Assembly: GCA_033063855.1 (NCBI GenBank)
Contig: CP093831.1
Span: 16,988,001-17,052,000, forward strand
DNA: 64,000 nucleotides
Direction of reading: 5' to 3'
Source of the DNA: Smittia aterrima
Taxonomy: Eukaryota; Arthropoda; Insecta; Diptera; Chironomidae
Position 1 is the first letter of the stretch. Each line of letters starts with the position of its first letter. The notes beneath the pieces were generated by a model, which made no database searches, was not told where the DNA came from, and worked only from the letters and a program-made list of their open reading frames with translations. Below are positions 1-12,300 of the stretch, one piece after another. A program made the translations under genes and the position numbers.

Positions 1-3000
1 GATGTTCTATTTTTAGATCTGCGCTGTTGAGTTGCGCACAACACTTGTCTCTTGCATGTGTCAGTCTCTTTGCTCGTGCTCACTCTCTCAGATCAGAGTG
101 TAATCATATTTGTATTTGACCGATATGCTGCTCATTTCATCTCGAATTACTTGGAACCGCTTCAAATAACCCAAAGAGTTGTACTTTAGTCTCCAGCGTT
201 GATTAAGTAAACACGATGTGAATCAATTCCGCTCGAAAACAAAAATTATCGATTAACTCGCCGCTCAACTGCGAACATAAGTTTCTTCTTGTTTTGTCAC
301 TCTTATTGAACTTGAACGACTAACACACAAAACAAAACCAACCTAGAATCAATTTCACATTAAGTTTGTTCGTCTGCTTTCGAGGAAAGGATATTTAATA
401 TAAACATGAAAAGCCTTTATGAAAAATTAAACACCTTAAATACCAGGCAATGAAACGAAAAGAGCAGCTAAATGTACACGCACTCGCTAAGCACATAAAC
501 TGACAGTTTTTTTTTGATGTCCCCGGCAGATTCTTTCTTTGCTCATCGCTTGTCGTTTTTGTTTCCATAAAAAGGAATGAACGAAATAACTTACTTGATA
601 TGATTAAATGGAAAAGGTCAACCGAAGAAAAAAGTTATTCTCTTGAAGTAGAATGTCAAAGGTCGATGCCAAAAAGCGAAATTACCAATTAGGTTTTGTT
701 CATTTATATTCGAAGGCCAACATCGGCAGACGGATAATATTTCTCGCCATGAGACGAAATTGTATCAAAATATTCATAAGAACTGAATCATTAGAAATCC
801 GAACAAGTTTGTCCGTGCGCTGGGCTTCTTTTTTTTCCAGCCACACGCCACCCTCATACTCCTCAATTGCTTTCATTTTTCATGGCAATAGGCCACAGCG
901 CTGCTGTCTATTTTTAGCTCGCTTGGATTGTGTTGATAAAGTATCGTTAGATAGGCCGGGTAGGGAAACAAAATGTTCTGAGGGTGGGAATAGAAGGAAA
1001 CAAGAAGGAAACAATGTCAACATAATCGAAATGAAAGCGAGAACGATGTTGGGATTAGTGTTGAGGAAGGCTCGTGTTAGAAACTGTGATGTAGAACAAG
1101 AATTAACGAACTTCCATGCAGGAAACGTGCTCAAATATTTATCAACAGAATTACTCAGACACAAGGACACAGATTCTTCGAATCCAATGAAACCTTGAAG
1201 TGAAAGAGATGCTGGAGCTTCAGTCTCGTCTCGTAAAAGCTCCCATGAAATCGATCATTCATTTTGTAATACAGTTGAGTCTACAACTTCCATAGCTCGT
1301 TAAATCAACATGTTCCAGTCTGTAATCTCGTATTATCAGCAGAGAAGGGCGAGACAGCTTGTGGCGGTTTCAACCGGTACGATAAGATTAAACAAATTTA
1401 TTATTTCGTCTTTCCGAGTGAAGCGACGTAAAATGTTCATTTTGCATTCTTTTATGACTGGAAGAAAACAACAAGCAAACAAATGGGTCAACGCAAAATC
1501 AAAAATGCAATTCGAGATTATAACGACGCAAACATTCGTCGTCATAGCAAATTCTCGTGAAAACTCTGTTGCCACATAATCTATTTTAAGAATATTCCCG
1601 CACCTTTGTGAAGGAAATTCTGATACGACAGAGTTTCCGCGAACGTCAAAATTCTTATTATTTGTCAACAACAAAGTTGGTAATCACAGAAACCAAAGTC
1701 TCATTGTGACGTCAATCACGAGACCTCAAGAATTACTTTTCTCTCCTAAGATTGAAGGCTTTTATAGTTAAAAACATTAACTAAATGTCATGTGTTGTAA
1801 ATAGATCAAGTGTAGCTAATAAAAGTCAATTAAAATAAATGATATCTAAACGATTCGAAGCTTCATTTAGCTAAGTAGCAACCTCATTCATCCGTTGAAT
1901 CTCGCTTTGCGGTAATTGATCTTGTTAATAACTTTTTCCACACCGACATTCTGTAAATGAGTTGTCTATGAAGCAAACAAATACGCAAAATCAGATTCTC
2001 TAGACTCCTAGTCGTTCAGCTGATGATTTCAATGTGTGCGCGAGCGTCGGTTGTAAAACAAACATTTAACATCCACGAATTAGAATTTTGTATAATAAAG
2101 CTTTGGTTCTTTCTCACTCGCACATGACATCGTGTAAGCATCTTATCGACTCAACTTTTCTTCAAAACTGGTATAACTGCTGACGTAAATCAGCTACAAA
2201 AGAACTGAGCTCAGAGCAGCATAAAAATTCAATTGAAAGAAGCTCTTCATCATGAATAATCAAGGAAGGTGTAAATTTAGAAGCTTAGATCGATAAAATG
2301 CCATGACATGAAATCGCTTTAAACCCACAGGTGAGCGAGAGTTTCAAACTTCAATTGTTAATAGAACTAGCGTGTGGCTTCGTTGGTAAATTTAGAATTG
2401 AAATAACACCCGTTTATGGACTTGATATCTCTTGTTAATGTCTAAGAACTTGCGCGAAGGTCAAAGTATCGTTTTGGAAACGTGTAGCGACTGCACTAGA
2501 AACTTCTCCTTGAAACAAAGTCCGACTTGACTTTACCAGCAAGTTTTTCTTCTTGACGGTGACGAGGGAAATAATTTTCATTCACAAAAAGAAAAAAAAA
2601 CAATTCGCTGCTTTAGAATGAAAAGACCATTGCCAAGGAAATCAACGTCTCTCGTCGAGCCGAAAGTTGTCCAACTAAAAATATATTGGCGAAAAGAAAA
2701 CTTCGCGTTTCATTTGCGTTTTAATTTTTTTTCTTTCTCAAACTGTTTTCGAGAAGAATGGAGCCTTCTCCTCAATCGTAAACCATTTGTGCAAATAAAA
2801 TAATATTTTTAAACTTTATATTGTCGTTTCTTTAATGGATCATAAGAAGTGCTCTCTTCAGTTTCTTTGTTTGAATGTGAAAACAAATCGAATCATTTCT
2901 ATCACTTCATCAAGTAATAACTTGGAAATGTTATGAACTAAAACCTTTCAACGAAGTTGATGATTTTTCGGGTATCGGATTATTTTGAAAACATAAAACT

Positions 3001-6000
3001 TTTAAGAATTTTCATTAATTGAATTTTTCTGTTTCGAAAGAAAATTCCGAGCGAGATGGAAAGACGCCCGAGAAGAGTTTGAGCAGAATTTTAATTTCCT
3101 TTTTTATTTTTAGAATTCACTTTTCTCTCAGAATTTCGTTTTGATTCGAATGGAAAGAAATGAAAAATATTTATAAATTCCTCCTATTAATAGTGATTGG
3201 AATGAGAGAGGGAAGTTTGTGTTTAGGAGAAAGGTTGAATTAACATAAACAAAAATATTTTCATTATCTTCCGCACAAATTTTCCACGCACAAGCTTCCA
3301 TTCAAAAGAAGAAAAAAAAACTTTCGCGACCGGAAACGCAAATCTGACATCTTAATGTTTTGAGCAAATCGGAATGTCGAGATCCAATAAAAGACGTTTT
3401 AATGGCGCCAACTTATTTGTCGCTCATGTTTTCTCAGGTTACTAAGAGACGGGGAATCGTAAAGAAGAGCAAATTAGAGTTTGAACTTGAAATATTTTGA
3501 TCAAACGAAGAAGTCACCATGGCTTAGGGTTTGATGTTAGTATGGTAGTCTTAAATGATAATAATCAAAAGCAAGAAGATTATTTTCAAAACTCAACAGA
3601 CTCGTCTGCAAGAAAATTGGAGATGTTCAGTAATTTGAGGATTAAAATAAATATTTTTTAGGTTGTTGAGTCGTTCGTCGAGCTAAAATATCGTGCAACG
3701 ACGTCACATCATTATCATAATCTCCAGCCACGAGCAAAGAGAAAAAATCATCAACAGACATTGCAAAGTTTGCGAAGCAAGACAAGATGAGTCTTTGATG
3801 GAGATGGCAAGAAGCTTACAGAGTATTTTTAGCTTCATTAGGGCTTCTACCAACTCGAGTTACAAATATTCATCGTGCTCTATTTTTACCTCATCAGAAT
3901 TCATGTTTAGGGAGTTGGTTCACTTGTACGACTTGTAAAAGAAGCTTTCCTCTTTCTTTAAGTGAAAACCGTATTTTTATTTATTTATAGACTTGAGGAT
4001 GTATTCCGCTAAAGTGAGTTTCCGAATCCTCGTTGAAGGGAAAAGAAAGCAAACGACAAGAACTTTTGCTCAATCTCGAATGAAGCATCTAATTTTATCT
4101 CATCCGAAATGATATATTATTTCCCTTTTGTTATTTATAGGTTTGACTTCTTTTGCGTTTATGTGAGAAGCGAAAGTAAAATCATTCGTTTTACTTCAAG
4201 CGAAAATTGCGTTGGAAATAGATTGACTATTTTTATTTTCTCGTCGTTGATGTCGGCATTGTTTTTCCTTCTTTCGTTTACATATCAAGCAGAATTTGCA
4301 AACGAAAGCCCCGCCAACTGCTCATGTTTCAAAGCTTGAAGCTCTCTTTTCTTTCGATTTCTAAAGCTTATTTTTAGAATAAGCTTTCTTTTCTCTGTTG
4401 TTGCTATTCTTCACGAAAAGGAAGAGTGGAGGGTTTTGATCATCAGCACAAATTTTGTCTGAGAACGAAAACCTTTCTCCGCTTTGCGCTGTACATAACG
4501 AAACCATTTCTCCACAAAATTTATTTTTAGAAATGTTTAACGCAAAATTCTTGTAATATAAATCATTGAAATGCCATTCGCTTACAAGTTACAAGAGCTA
4601 CAGGAAAATGTGGTTTTAATGAACGCGACGAATCGAAGGAAACAATAGAGCGAAAGCTAAAATTAAACTTTGCCATAAAAACTCACAGCTCACTCGCCTA
4701 TTAAATGCGAAATTTACTGCAAAAACTTTCACGAAGCTGAAACTCGAGCAAGGACAGCGAAAGAGAAAAGTGTACGCGAGTGTTTTAAATGCGCTCCCTT
4801 CAAGCAAGAGATGCACTAGTTATTGCCACATGTGCTCAATTTTCTGGTTAATTTTAAACACAAACAGTTCTAATAATAAGAGCATCTATAATTAAAACGA
4901 ATGTTCTTCTTCTCGACTTTCGTTTAGCTTTTCATTTTTGTTTGCGCTCTTCTTGTTTAAATCTTTTTTATATCGGCTTCATCTAGAAGTAATCCGACAG
5001 AGTGGAAAAGAAGAGCTTAATTTATTTTGATTCGAGGATTAAAGGTTGAGTTTATTTCAAGAGTCCTTCGAATCTGCCAACTGATGGGTTATTCAACATC
5101 CGATTTGGTTCGTGAGAAACTCGAGAGTACGAGGGAAGTGAAGACATCATCCAAGTGCAAAAAGATTTGTGACACAATGAGCACGAACATATTGAGCTTT
5201 GCTCTCATCTTCACAATAATTTCTTAGACATTCTGGCTCTCGAGTTGTTTAAAATTGTATTTACTAATTGAACTGGCGATTTAAAACAAACTTCAGTTTG
5301 TTTTAGGAATTCTATTAATGAGAAGCACTTGAGAAGTTCAAGGCAATCAAATCCAAAATATCTGACTCATTTAAGTTTCCCGTATTTGAAATGAATCGAT
5401 ATTCAGACGAAAAGTTGTTGGATTAGCGTTGTCTAAAGCTTTGGTCTTATAAATAGCTTTTCCTCCCATTGTTTGAGCCGAGTAATGTGTTCAAAAAGCA
5501 ATTTATTTTCTCATTCTCTGTGTTATTTACTCAACTTTCAATCGGTGAAAGGAAAGTGACGATAAACGTCAAAGGTGTCAAGAGAGAGCTTTCAAAGGGA
5601 GAATGAATTCATACTATAGAAACCAGTAAGATGATTCCCTCCGTGATGTTTTAGATCTTTAACGATCATCATGTCTCCAAAGTGATTCAGTAGGATCATG
5701 GAAACGGAAAAGCCGTTCTCGCTTGTTAAATTATACTTGAGCCTTTATTGTGCTTTCCTGCCGCCATGCACAAAATAAAATATTGAATAAGATTTGAAAG
5801 GCCTTGAAAATAAAAAGAAACACACAACAAACTCCCGCTCACTCGCTTCTGCCTAATGTACATCGAGAGAGGAAAATAAAAGCTAAGCGAGCGATGAAAA
5901 AAACCCCAACAACACAGAAATGTAATGTTTCCCCAAAATGAAAATCAAGAAAAGGTTTTTGTGTACAATTTGAACGAATAATTTTTTTGTATCTAAAAAT

Positions 6001-6030
6001 ATCCTTAAAATCAATGGACATGATTTTGTT
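1..6030. other. Non-coding AT-rich region
   Basis: No exon with a recognisable domain, coding-like composition or convincing splice pairing is seen on either strand. The open frames here are short and low-complexity. A perfect 11-bp inverted repeat lies at 5282-5305. The 5' untranslated exon(s) of the BTB/zinc-finger gene downstream probably lie towards the right end, because that gene's start codon directly follows a splice acceptor. Confidence 0.6.
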
Positions 6031-6393
6031 ATGAGGAACGTTATGGAGATTTCTGAGATCCACGAAAAGATTTTTCTTTATTTTACTAAGAATGAGTTGA
6101 TTCATCGGAATCTTGTTGTAATTTCTTTTGATTCGCATGATCTCTGTCACTTATTATCAGTTGAGCTCTGGAGGAGGGTTGATATCATTTGTATGACTCA
6201 CCATGTTGATGTTGATGGTTTCCCGGACTTGTTGACATCTCGTTGTTCTGATTTTGATTTGTTTTCTCCCACTTTTTGCAAAATTCTTAAGGGCACTAGC
6301 TTAAAACACTTTTTATGCAATTTGCACGATGAACTTCAAGAGAAATGCATCGTTTCGGATGATATCAAGGGCTTATCACCACTTATCACATGA
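6031..6393 (+). CDS. Short ORF with F-box-like N-terminus, possible relic
   Basis: This is an uninterrupted 120-residue frame. Residues about 5-50 resemble an F-box, the roughly 45-residue motif that binds Skp1 in SCF ubiquitin ligases. There is a hydrophobic start (EISEIHEKIFLYF), a KNEL turn, LVV, then HDLC and SVELWRRVDI, matching the usual LPxEIxxKIFxYLxxxEL...LVSxxWxxL...xLWRRV pattern. The conserved central Trp is missing. The remaining 70 residues have no motif I recognise. No leucine-rich or WD repeats follow, so a typical F-box substrate domain is absent. No paired intron was found. It could be a small lineage-specific F-box gene, a decayed fragment or chance; the F-box resemblance is seen in the sequence, while function is inference. 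Confidence 0.35.
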   Translation: MRNVMEISEIHEKIFLYFTKNELIHRNLVVISFDSHDLCHLLSVELWRRVDIICMTHHVDVDGFPDLLTSRCSDFDLFSPTFCKILKGTSLKHFLCNLHDELQEKCIVSDDIKGLSPLIT

Positions 6394-6903
6394 ATTCAGG
6401 TTTAAAATGGTTTTGAACCAACCTGAACAAATTAATTAAAGAATTTTTTTTTGTTTATCACTTGATTTCACTTTGTTCAACTTGAACTAAACTAAAATTC
6501 TTAATCCACACTAATTAAACAGAGTAGATGATTTTCTGGGTATCGTAAGTTGTATTTTGGAAAGACGAGAGAATCTGAGCGTTTTCATGAAAAGTTTTCG
6601 TTTCAGACGCTTTCAATAAGAAAACAAAACCGATTCAGATTTGAAGCTGAATTTTCTTAAATTCGAGTAGGTCTCTTAGTAGGACAGTAAACGACATAAA
6701 AATAGTTAAAGGTTGTAGCTAAGTGCTATGCCTATTGGAGCATTGTAAAAGAAAACTAAAGAAATCTCGGAAACTTGTGAAAACTATGAAATAAAAAGGT
6801 TTGTTTTGCTTGGGAAAATTTTCTCCCCCATTCCCTTTTTCCCGATTTGCTTTTGTGGGTGGTTAGGTGGTTTTCCAATTCTCACTGTTTCGCTTCTTTT
6901 CAG
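6394..6903. other. Intergenic and upstream intron of the BTB gene
   Basis: AT-rich sequence without coding signals. It ends in a pyrimidine-rich tract and the acceptor ttttcag at 6897-6903, immediately before the BTB start codon. An untranslated 5' exon should therefore lie in or upstream of this stretch, but its position cannot be fixed from sequence alone. Confidence 0.5.
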
Positions 6904-8270
6904 ATGGCTTCGCAACAATTTTCATTGAAATGGCATTCGCACTCTCAGCATTTGGCGAATTCCATGAATAATCTTCGATCCGAAGATGAATTTCTTACGG
7001 ACGTGACGCTGTGCTGTGATGGGAAAAGGCTGCGAGCCCATAAAATACTCCTCAGTGTTTGTAGTACTTACTTCCGTGAAACTTTCATGGAGAATCCATG
7101 CAAGCATCCCGTCGTCATATTCAAGAACGTAAAATTTGAGGACTTGGCTAACATCGTCGAGTTCATGTACAAAGGTGAAGTTTCCATCAGTCAAGACTCG
7201 CTATCATCATTTCTTCATGTTGCTGAAATGCTACAAGTTCGTGGATTGTCAGAGAATCAAGAAATCATCCCGGAAAAGTCCATTCTCAACAATCCCGTTA
7301 CTCAATCGGAGTCGCTCTTCATTTCGGTTCCAGAAGGAAACAAAATCCTTCTTGCAACACCTCAGAATATTGCCAACAGTCAGCAGCAAAATTCAGGCAA
7401 CACCATCAAGCCATCTCTAAAAATTGATCAGCAAGTTCAACATATAAAGACAGCATACGTTGAACAATCAGGAATCGGTGCGAAGCGGAAGAGAATTACC
7501 ATCAAAGAAACAAGACCAGCAAAAATTCCTGCCAACAACTCAAATACAAACACAACCTCGACCCAGCAATTTATTACAGAAGCAGTGGACAACAGTTTTG
7601 GAAAGCAAGAGACAGTGCTCATGGACGAAAACGGAAAGGAATCAGTATTTGAAGAAGTTGAATATATCACGATGAAGTCAGGAATGCCGGAATGCAATTA
7701 TGTTGTCAGTGCAATAGATAACGCCGAACAAAGTCAAGACAACATGGAGGAGATGACCTTGATGCATGAAACATTTGAGATAATTGAGGAAGGAAAACAA
7801 CAAATGGTGGATGACGTTGGGAACGATGCGACAGGAGAAGAACAAACGGAAACTCTAGCGACTGGCGATGCTGATACAAGTGAGTGTCTTTTATAAGAAG
7901 AATCGCCAAATATTTGATCAAAGGTTCTTATATTTTAGAAACTGATGAGAAGTCGGGTGAGGAGACGAACAGTAAGTGGACTCAATGTCAGTATTGTAAA
8001 TTGGTTATCACTTCTGTAAATCTATGGCGGCACGTACGAACTCAACACACTTCGCAACCACCAAGGAAATGTGATTACTGCAAGAAAACTTTCAAAAACA
8101 AGTATAGCTTGCGTGAGCACGTTCGAATATCTCACGAGAGTAAGCAGAATGCAACGAAGGCGGACGGCGATTCTGATGAACCAACAACAGCAGCAACTAC
8201 CACCTCAAATACAACGACGACTCAACCCGAACAAACAACCGCGAAAGTCATTTATCTCGAGAAGTTGTAA
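6904..8270 (+). CDS. BTB/POZ and C2H2 zinc-finger protein
   Basis: Two coding exons, 6904-7879 and 7939-8270, joined in phase across a 59-nt GT-AG intron, give 435 residues. The protein starts MASQQFSLKWHSHSQHLANS, the hallmark opening of insect TTK-type BTB domains. The BTB runs over residues 1-115 (FLTDVTLCCDGKRLRAHKI, FMYKGEVSI). BTB domains mediate dimerisation, so a nuclear DNA-binding regulator is expected. The middle is low-complexity and acidic, with a basic patch (GAKRKRI) as a likely nuclear signal. Two C2H2 fingers follow, at residues 342-362 (CQYC...HVRTQH) and 370-391 (CDYC...HVRISH), then a Thr-rich tail. The ATG at 6904 is chosen because it directly follows an acceptor and opens the conserved domain. 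Reading through the intron would stop at 7896 without the fingers. The exact orthologue is not recognised. Confidence 0.93.
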
Positions 8271-8983
8271 GTTGACGCCATGATCGTAAAGATAAAAGTA
8301 CAAGATCATTTTAAGTGAAAGAAAAAATCTCTCTAGTTGATCATAAACACGAAAAGATTTTGTCATTTTGAAATTACTAGGAGACTTTAAGTAGCAAGAA
8401 TGAAAACACAACCCGTAAACTAGTAATTAAGGCCAATGGCTAATTTATTTGCGATTTATTCAATGTTTTTGTTCTCAAAGCGCAAAACAAGTTCAGTTTT
8501 TTCTTTCACCAAAACAAACAAATCCTTCTATGTGTCCTCTCATCAAGAAGCATTTTTAGCTTTTAAGGAAACATTCTCAACTCATCTTTAAGTCGTCTAA
8601 GAATGAGCCATAAGTGTGTAACAATTAATGTAGTTTAAAGAAAACAATGACTTGATGTTCTTTTTTCATAAATTTCAAGACTTTCTCCAACATTTAAAAG
8701 CACTTTAAAGTTTATGATCGATAAATTTATGCACGAAAAGACAAATTAATTTTCAAAAACAAAAGATGATCAAATCGATTGAAACGAAAAAAAAAACTTA
8801 AAATATGAAAAAAATTCTTTATTTTTTTGTGAGTTTCTCTTTGCGTCATTGCGTGTGCAAAAAAGTTTAAGAAATTAAGGATTTTCTCTTAAAATTAACA
8901 AAAATTAAAAAGAAATTGAAAGCAGATTGCATAAGAAAATTAGTTTAAGGATAAATAAGATTGTGTAATTAAACGGAAATCTA

Positions 8984-8989
8984 AATAAA
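8984..8989 (+). terminator. Putative polyadenylation signal of BTB gene
   Basis: AATAAA about 710 nt after the BTB stop codon, in A/T-rich 3' UTR sequence. It is the last such hexamer before the opposing ACAP signal. Confidence 0.4.
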
Positions 8990-9038
8990 TATCGTGGAGA
9001 ACATTTTGATTGATTCAAATAATTGCTCAAGCGTTGTC

Positions 9039-9044
9039 TTTATT
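9039..9044 (-). terminator. Putative polyadenylation signal of ACAP gene
   Basis: AATAAA on the minus strand, about 320 nt after the ACAP stop codon. Only 50 bp separates it from the opposing BTB signal. Confidence 0.4.
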
Positions 9045-9366
9045 GGAGTGAATGCTCATGATTTAGTCAGTAGCAACATTTAACAATGCCAATGGGAATG
9101 ATCGTTAAACAAGTTATAAACATTTCTTTTCCAGAAGCTAACGACTTGCGTATTTTCTTTATAAACTTAACTATCGCTTTAAGCTCTAAAACCATTTTGG
9201 TGTGCAACAGTAACTTTCTAAATATAATTAAGAGACATAATATTGTTTGTTTTTGGAATTATCGCTCAGATGAAATCCGTGTTATGATTCAGGATGATTA
9301 TTTCTCGTTTAGAGATGAGATTCGTGCATTAAGAGAATGAATAGAGATCCTGTTGGTGTTTATCGG

Positions 9367-12300
9367 TTATTCCATTGAAATGTTGTCCATGTTTGAGTTA
9401 GCGATCGACGATGATGATGAACTGCCGCCATCCTTCTTATTACTTCTTAATCGCTGATTGTTTGCCAAGTGCGAAAAGTCACGCATGACATCATTGTAGG
9501 TTGAGTCGCCACCGGGTTCACCATCGTCTGTGGCTCCAATTTCTTCGTTGAGTTGATGAAGTCTAAGCAAAGTAACAACGTCAGCATTCTAAAAAGAAAA
9601 TTGGTCATTTCTTGAGATTCTGTTTGAAGCATTCTGAAAATAAGTTACCGCAGTCGAAACAGCAAAGTCAATCGGAAGTTTCCCGTCATTTGTTGTCAGA
9701 TCGTACTTGGCTTTATGTTTAAGCAACAGATAAGCAAGCGCTGTGTTGCCTATCTCGATCGAAAGATGAAGCGGAGTGAAGCCGTTAATGTCCTGACTAT
9801 TTATGTTGGCACCATTGAGTAACAAGTATTCGCATGTCATGAGTGAACCCTAAATGAGAAAACATTTATAAACAATTTATTTTAAAGGTAAGAGAACTTA
9901 CAGCAAGGATTGCTTGGTGCAGCGGAGTGCGATTCAGATTTTCAGGATTTTCCCAGTTTTTGTCTGCTCCAAGGCTGATAGCTTGGCACATCACTGGAAG
10001 ATTGTGAGCTGTTGTCGCCTTGTAAAGGACGTAGTTAGGATGAAGCTTGTCAATTTCTTCCTCATCTGGTAAAAGAGATAAATATTTTAGGTCACACAAT
10101 AAATTATAATTTTCAAATCTCTCACCTAAAACATCTTCATCCCCACTTGTAGATTCCTGATCTGAGCTTGTAAAAAGTCGGCAAGATTCAGGAATCAAAC
10201 TATAATTGCTCTCTGCTAGTCTGTCTCCAAGCATCAAAATACTTTCATTGACTTCCTTTTCGTCTTCACTGTTGTCATGCTCTTTCGAAGTTATCTTAAC
10301 GTCATTATTGTTGTTTATGTGCCTTGGAAGTGAATAGAGGAATTACTAAGAATTCTTCTAGGAACATATAAAAAAGACTTACCGACGAGCAGCTCGGCGA
10401 CGATGTTTCTTAACAGTCCATTTGCTAGGCGATGGTAACAAATTCGGTGGAAGAAGATCAGTTTTCTTGCTGTCATTGAAAGGCAAAACAAATTTTTTCT
10501 CAACATATTTCGAGTGAATCCATTTTTTTCTCATATCGTCGTCGCAATTTTCTGTTGCCCTGTCAACATCACTAAGCAATTCATCGTAGGCGCCTTCGTA
10601 GATTTTATTTACGACCTCGTTGCCAAGCTCCATCATCACTCGAAGGATTTCCGGCTCCCAAACGTCTAACGTCAACGAACGAACTTTTGAGTAGTGAACG
10701 CCGAGCGAACGATGAACTCCTGAACATGCAATGCAAAGTGTGATGCCGAGATTGATCGACGCCCATTTTGGATCTGGGTTTCCGCAATCAGCGCATTTCA
10801 TGTTTCCGGGGATCATCAGCATTTGCCTCCAGTTAATTTTCTTTTCCTTTGCTTTGTTTGCAGGCGCAGCCATTGACGAACTTTGGTTTTTCGACGATGA
10901 ACTGGCGCACATGTTGCTTGAGTATCGACTGTTGTTTTGAATCGCATGACCGATGCCTGATTGAAGAGCTTGAACCCAAGCTTGATACTGATTCTCGGAA
11001 TCTGCTTGAAGAATGTGACTTTTGGTGGGTGAAATGACTTCGAAGCAAAATCTTCTATCGGAGTCAGTGACTGGTCTAACTGTGCAAAGTTTAAGATCGT
11101 CTTCCATGATTGTCGGGAGTTCTTCGCCGGAGCGTTTCCTGTAATAAAGTTTATTGCTGGAAGAAAAAATATTATTTCCAGAATTTTTCAATTTATATTT
11201 TAACTCTTACTCTTTCATATAAAACCATCGACGGTTCCACGTTTTAAAAGCGTTTGAAGTTCTTTTAAAGAGATATCCTTCCATTTGTCTTGCTGCGACT
11301 TTCGGATCATCTTCCTTTGGCTCGTCAAGAAACCCATTGACATAGTTATGTCGCTTTTGCATTGTCTTCTCGAGTTGATTGTATTCGTTTCTCATCGTGT
11401 TGACCTCCTCGTCCAATTCCTTACATAAGTAAGTGTCGTAGTCCTGACACAAGTCTGATCCTTGATGGAAATAAGTTGAACAGGCAGAAACATAGCTCAA
11501 GAGTGTTGAGAGAATTTCTGGTCGTTTCTTCGACTGAAGCATTGTGATGTAATTGACATAATCAAGTGCGGAATGTTGAAATTGAGATTTTGTTGAGAAG
11601 ACGTAATTCTCTGCTTCGATGATTTCTTGCAAGCGATTCTTGTTCACTTGTGAGTTCTTGTATAAAGCTCCATCATAGTTCTCAGAGATTTTCGAGAAGA
11701 TCTGCTTATAATCTTTTACTTCTCGAACATCTTTCTTCAAAAAGTTTGAAATATTCTTTAAAACGGTCTTTGAGCATTGCTCGAGTAGAATGTTGTGAAA
11801 TTTGTTCATCTCCTGTAAACAGTGAATGATTTTTGTAAGCGCATCCTTATCCTCTGGAAAATGTTTTTGAAGCTCCCATAGCGAAGTAGCGAATGCACTG
11901 AAAGCAGACAGAGAAAAAATAACGTTAAATTTTGACTTGAAAAGAATATTTTTCAAACATTGCACAACAAGCGACGCGTAGTGGCGAGGTGAAAAAACGT
12001 AGCACAAGAGCGAATCTCAAAAAAATATTTGAATCTCAAAAATAATTGGAAATAGGATTAATGTGATTCATATTGTTCTGAAAACTTATCGCTTTATGTT
12101 CATATTTATCGGTTCGACTCAGTGTAAGTTAAAGTTTCATAAATTTAAGCCGCAATCTTGAGAAATCTTTTACGACCACACCTAGTAAATAGTTAAACAA
12201 TTAATTCTGTTGAAATATTGTTAATTCAACATATTTCTTCGTGATTCTTATATCTTCATGTAACATGAAGTAAAGTGCTCAGTGAGAGCGATAATTCAAC

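Larger units (their letters stand above)
8271..9366. other. Convergent 3' ends of the BTB and ACAP genes
   Basis: AT-rich 3' untranslated sequence. An AATAAA on the plus strand (8984-8989) and one on the minus strand (9039-9044) suggest that the BTB and ACAP transcripts end tail to tail within about 100 bp. The 84-codon open frame at 9086-9340 is then antisense to the ACAP 3' UTR and is not called. Confidence 0.55.

Noticed and set aside
653..1198. 181-codon plus-strand ORF
   Set aside because: No family motif, mixed low-complexity translation, an overlapping open frame on the other strand and no splice or promoter context.
9086..9340. 84-codon plus-strand ORF
   Set aside because: It lies antisense to the ACAP 3' UTR and last exon flank, has no recognisable motif, and AT-rich DNA gives such frames by chance.
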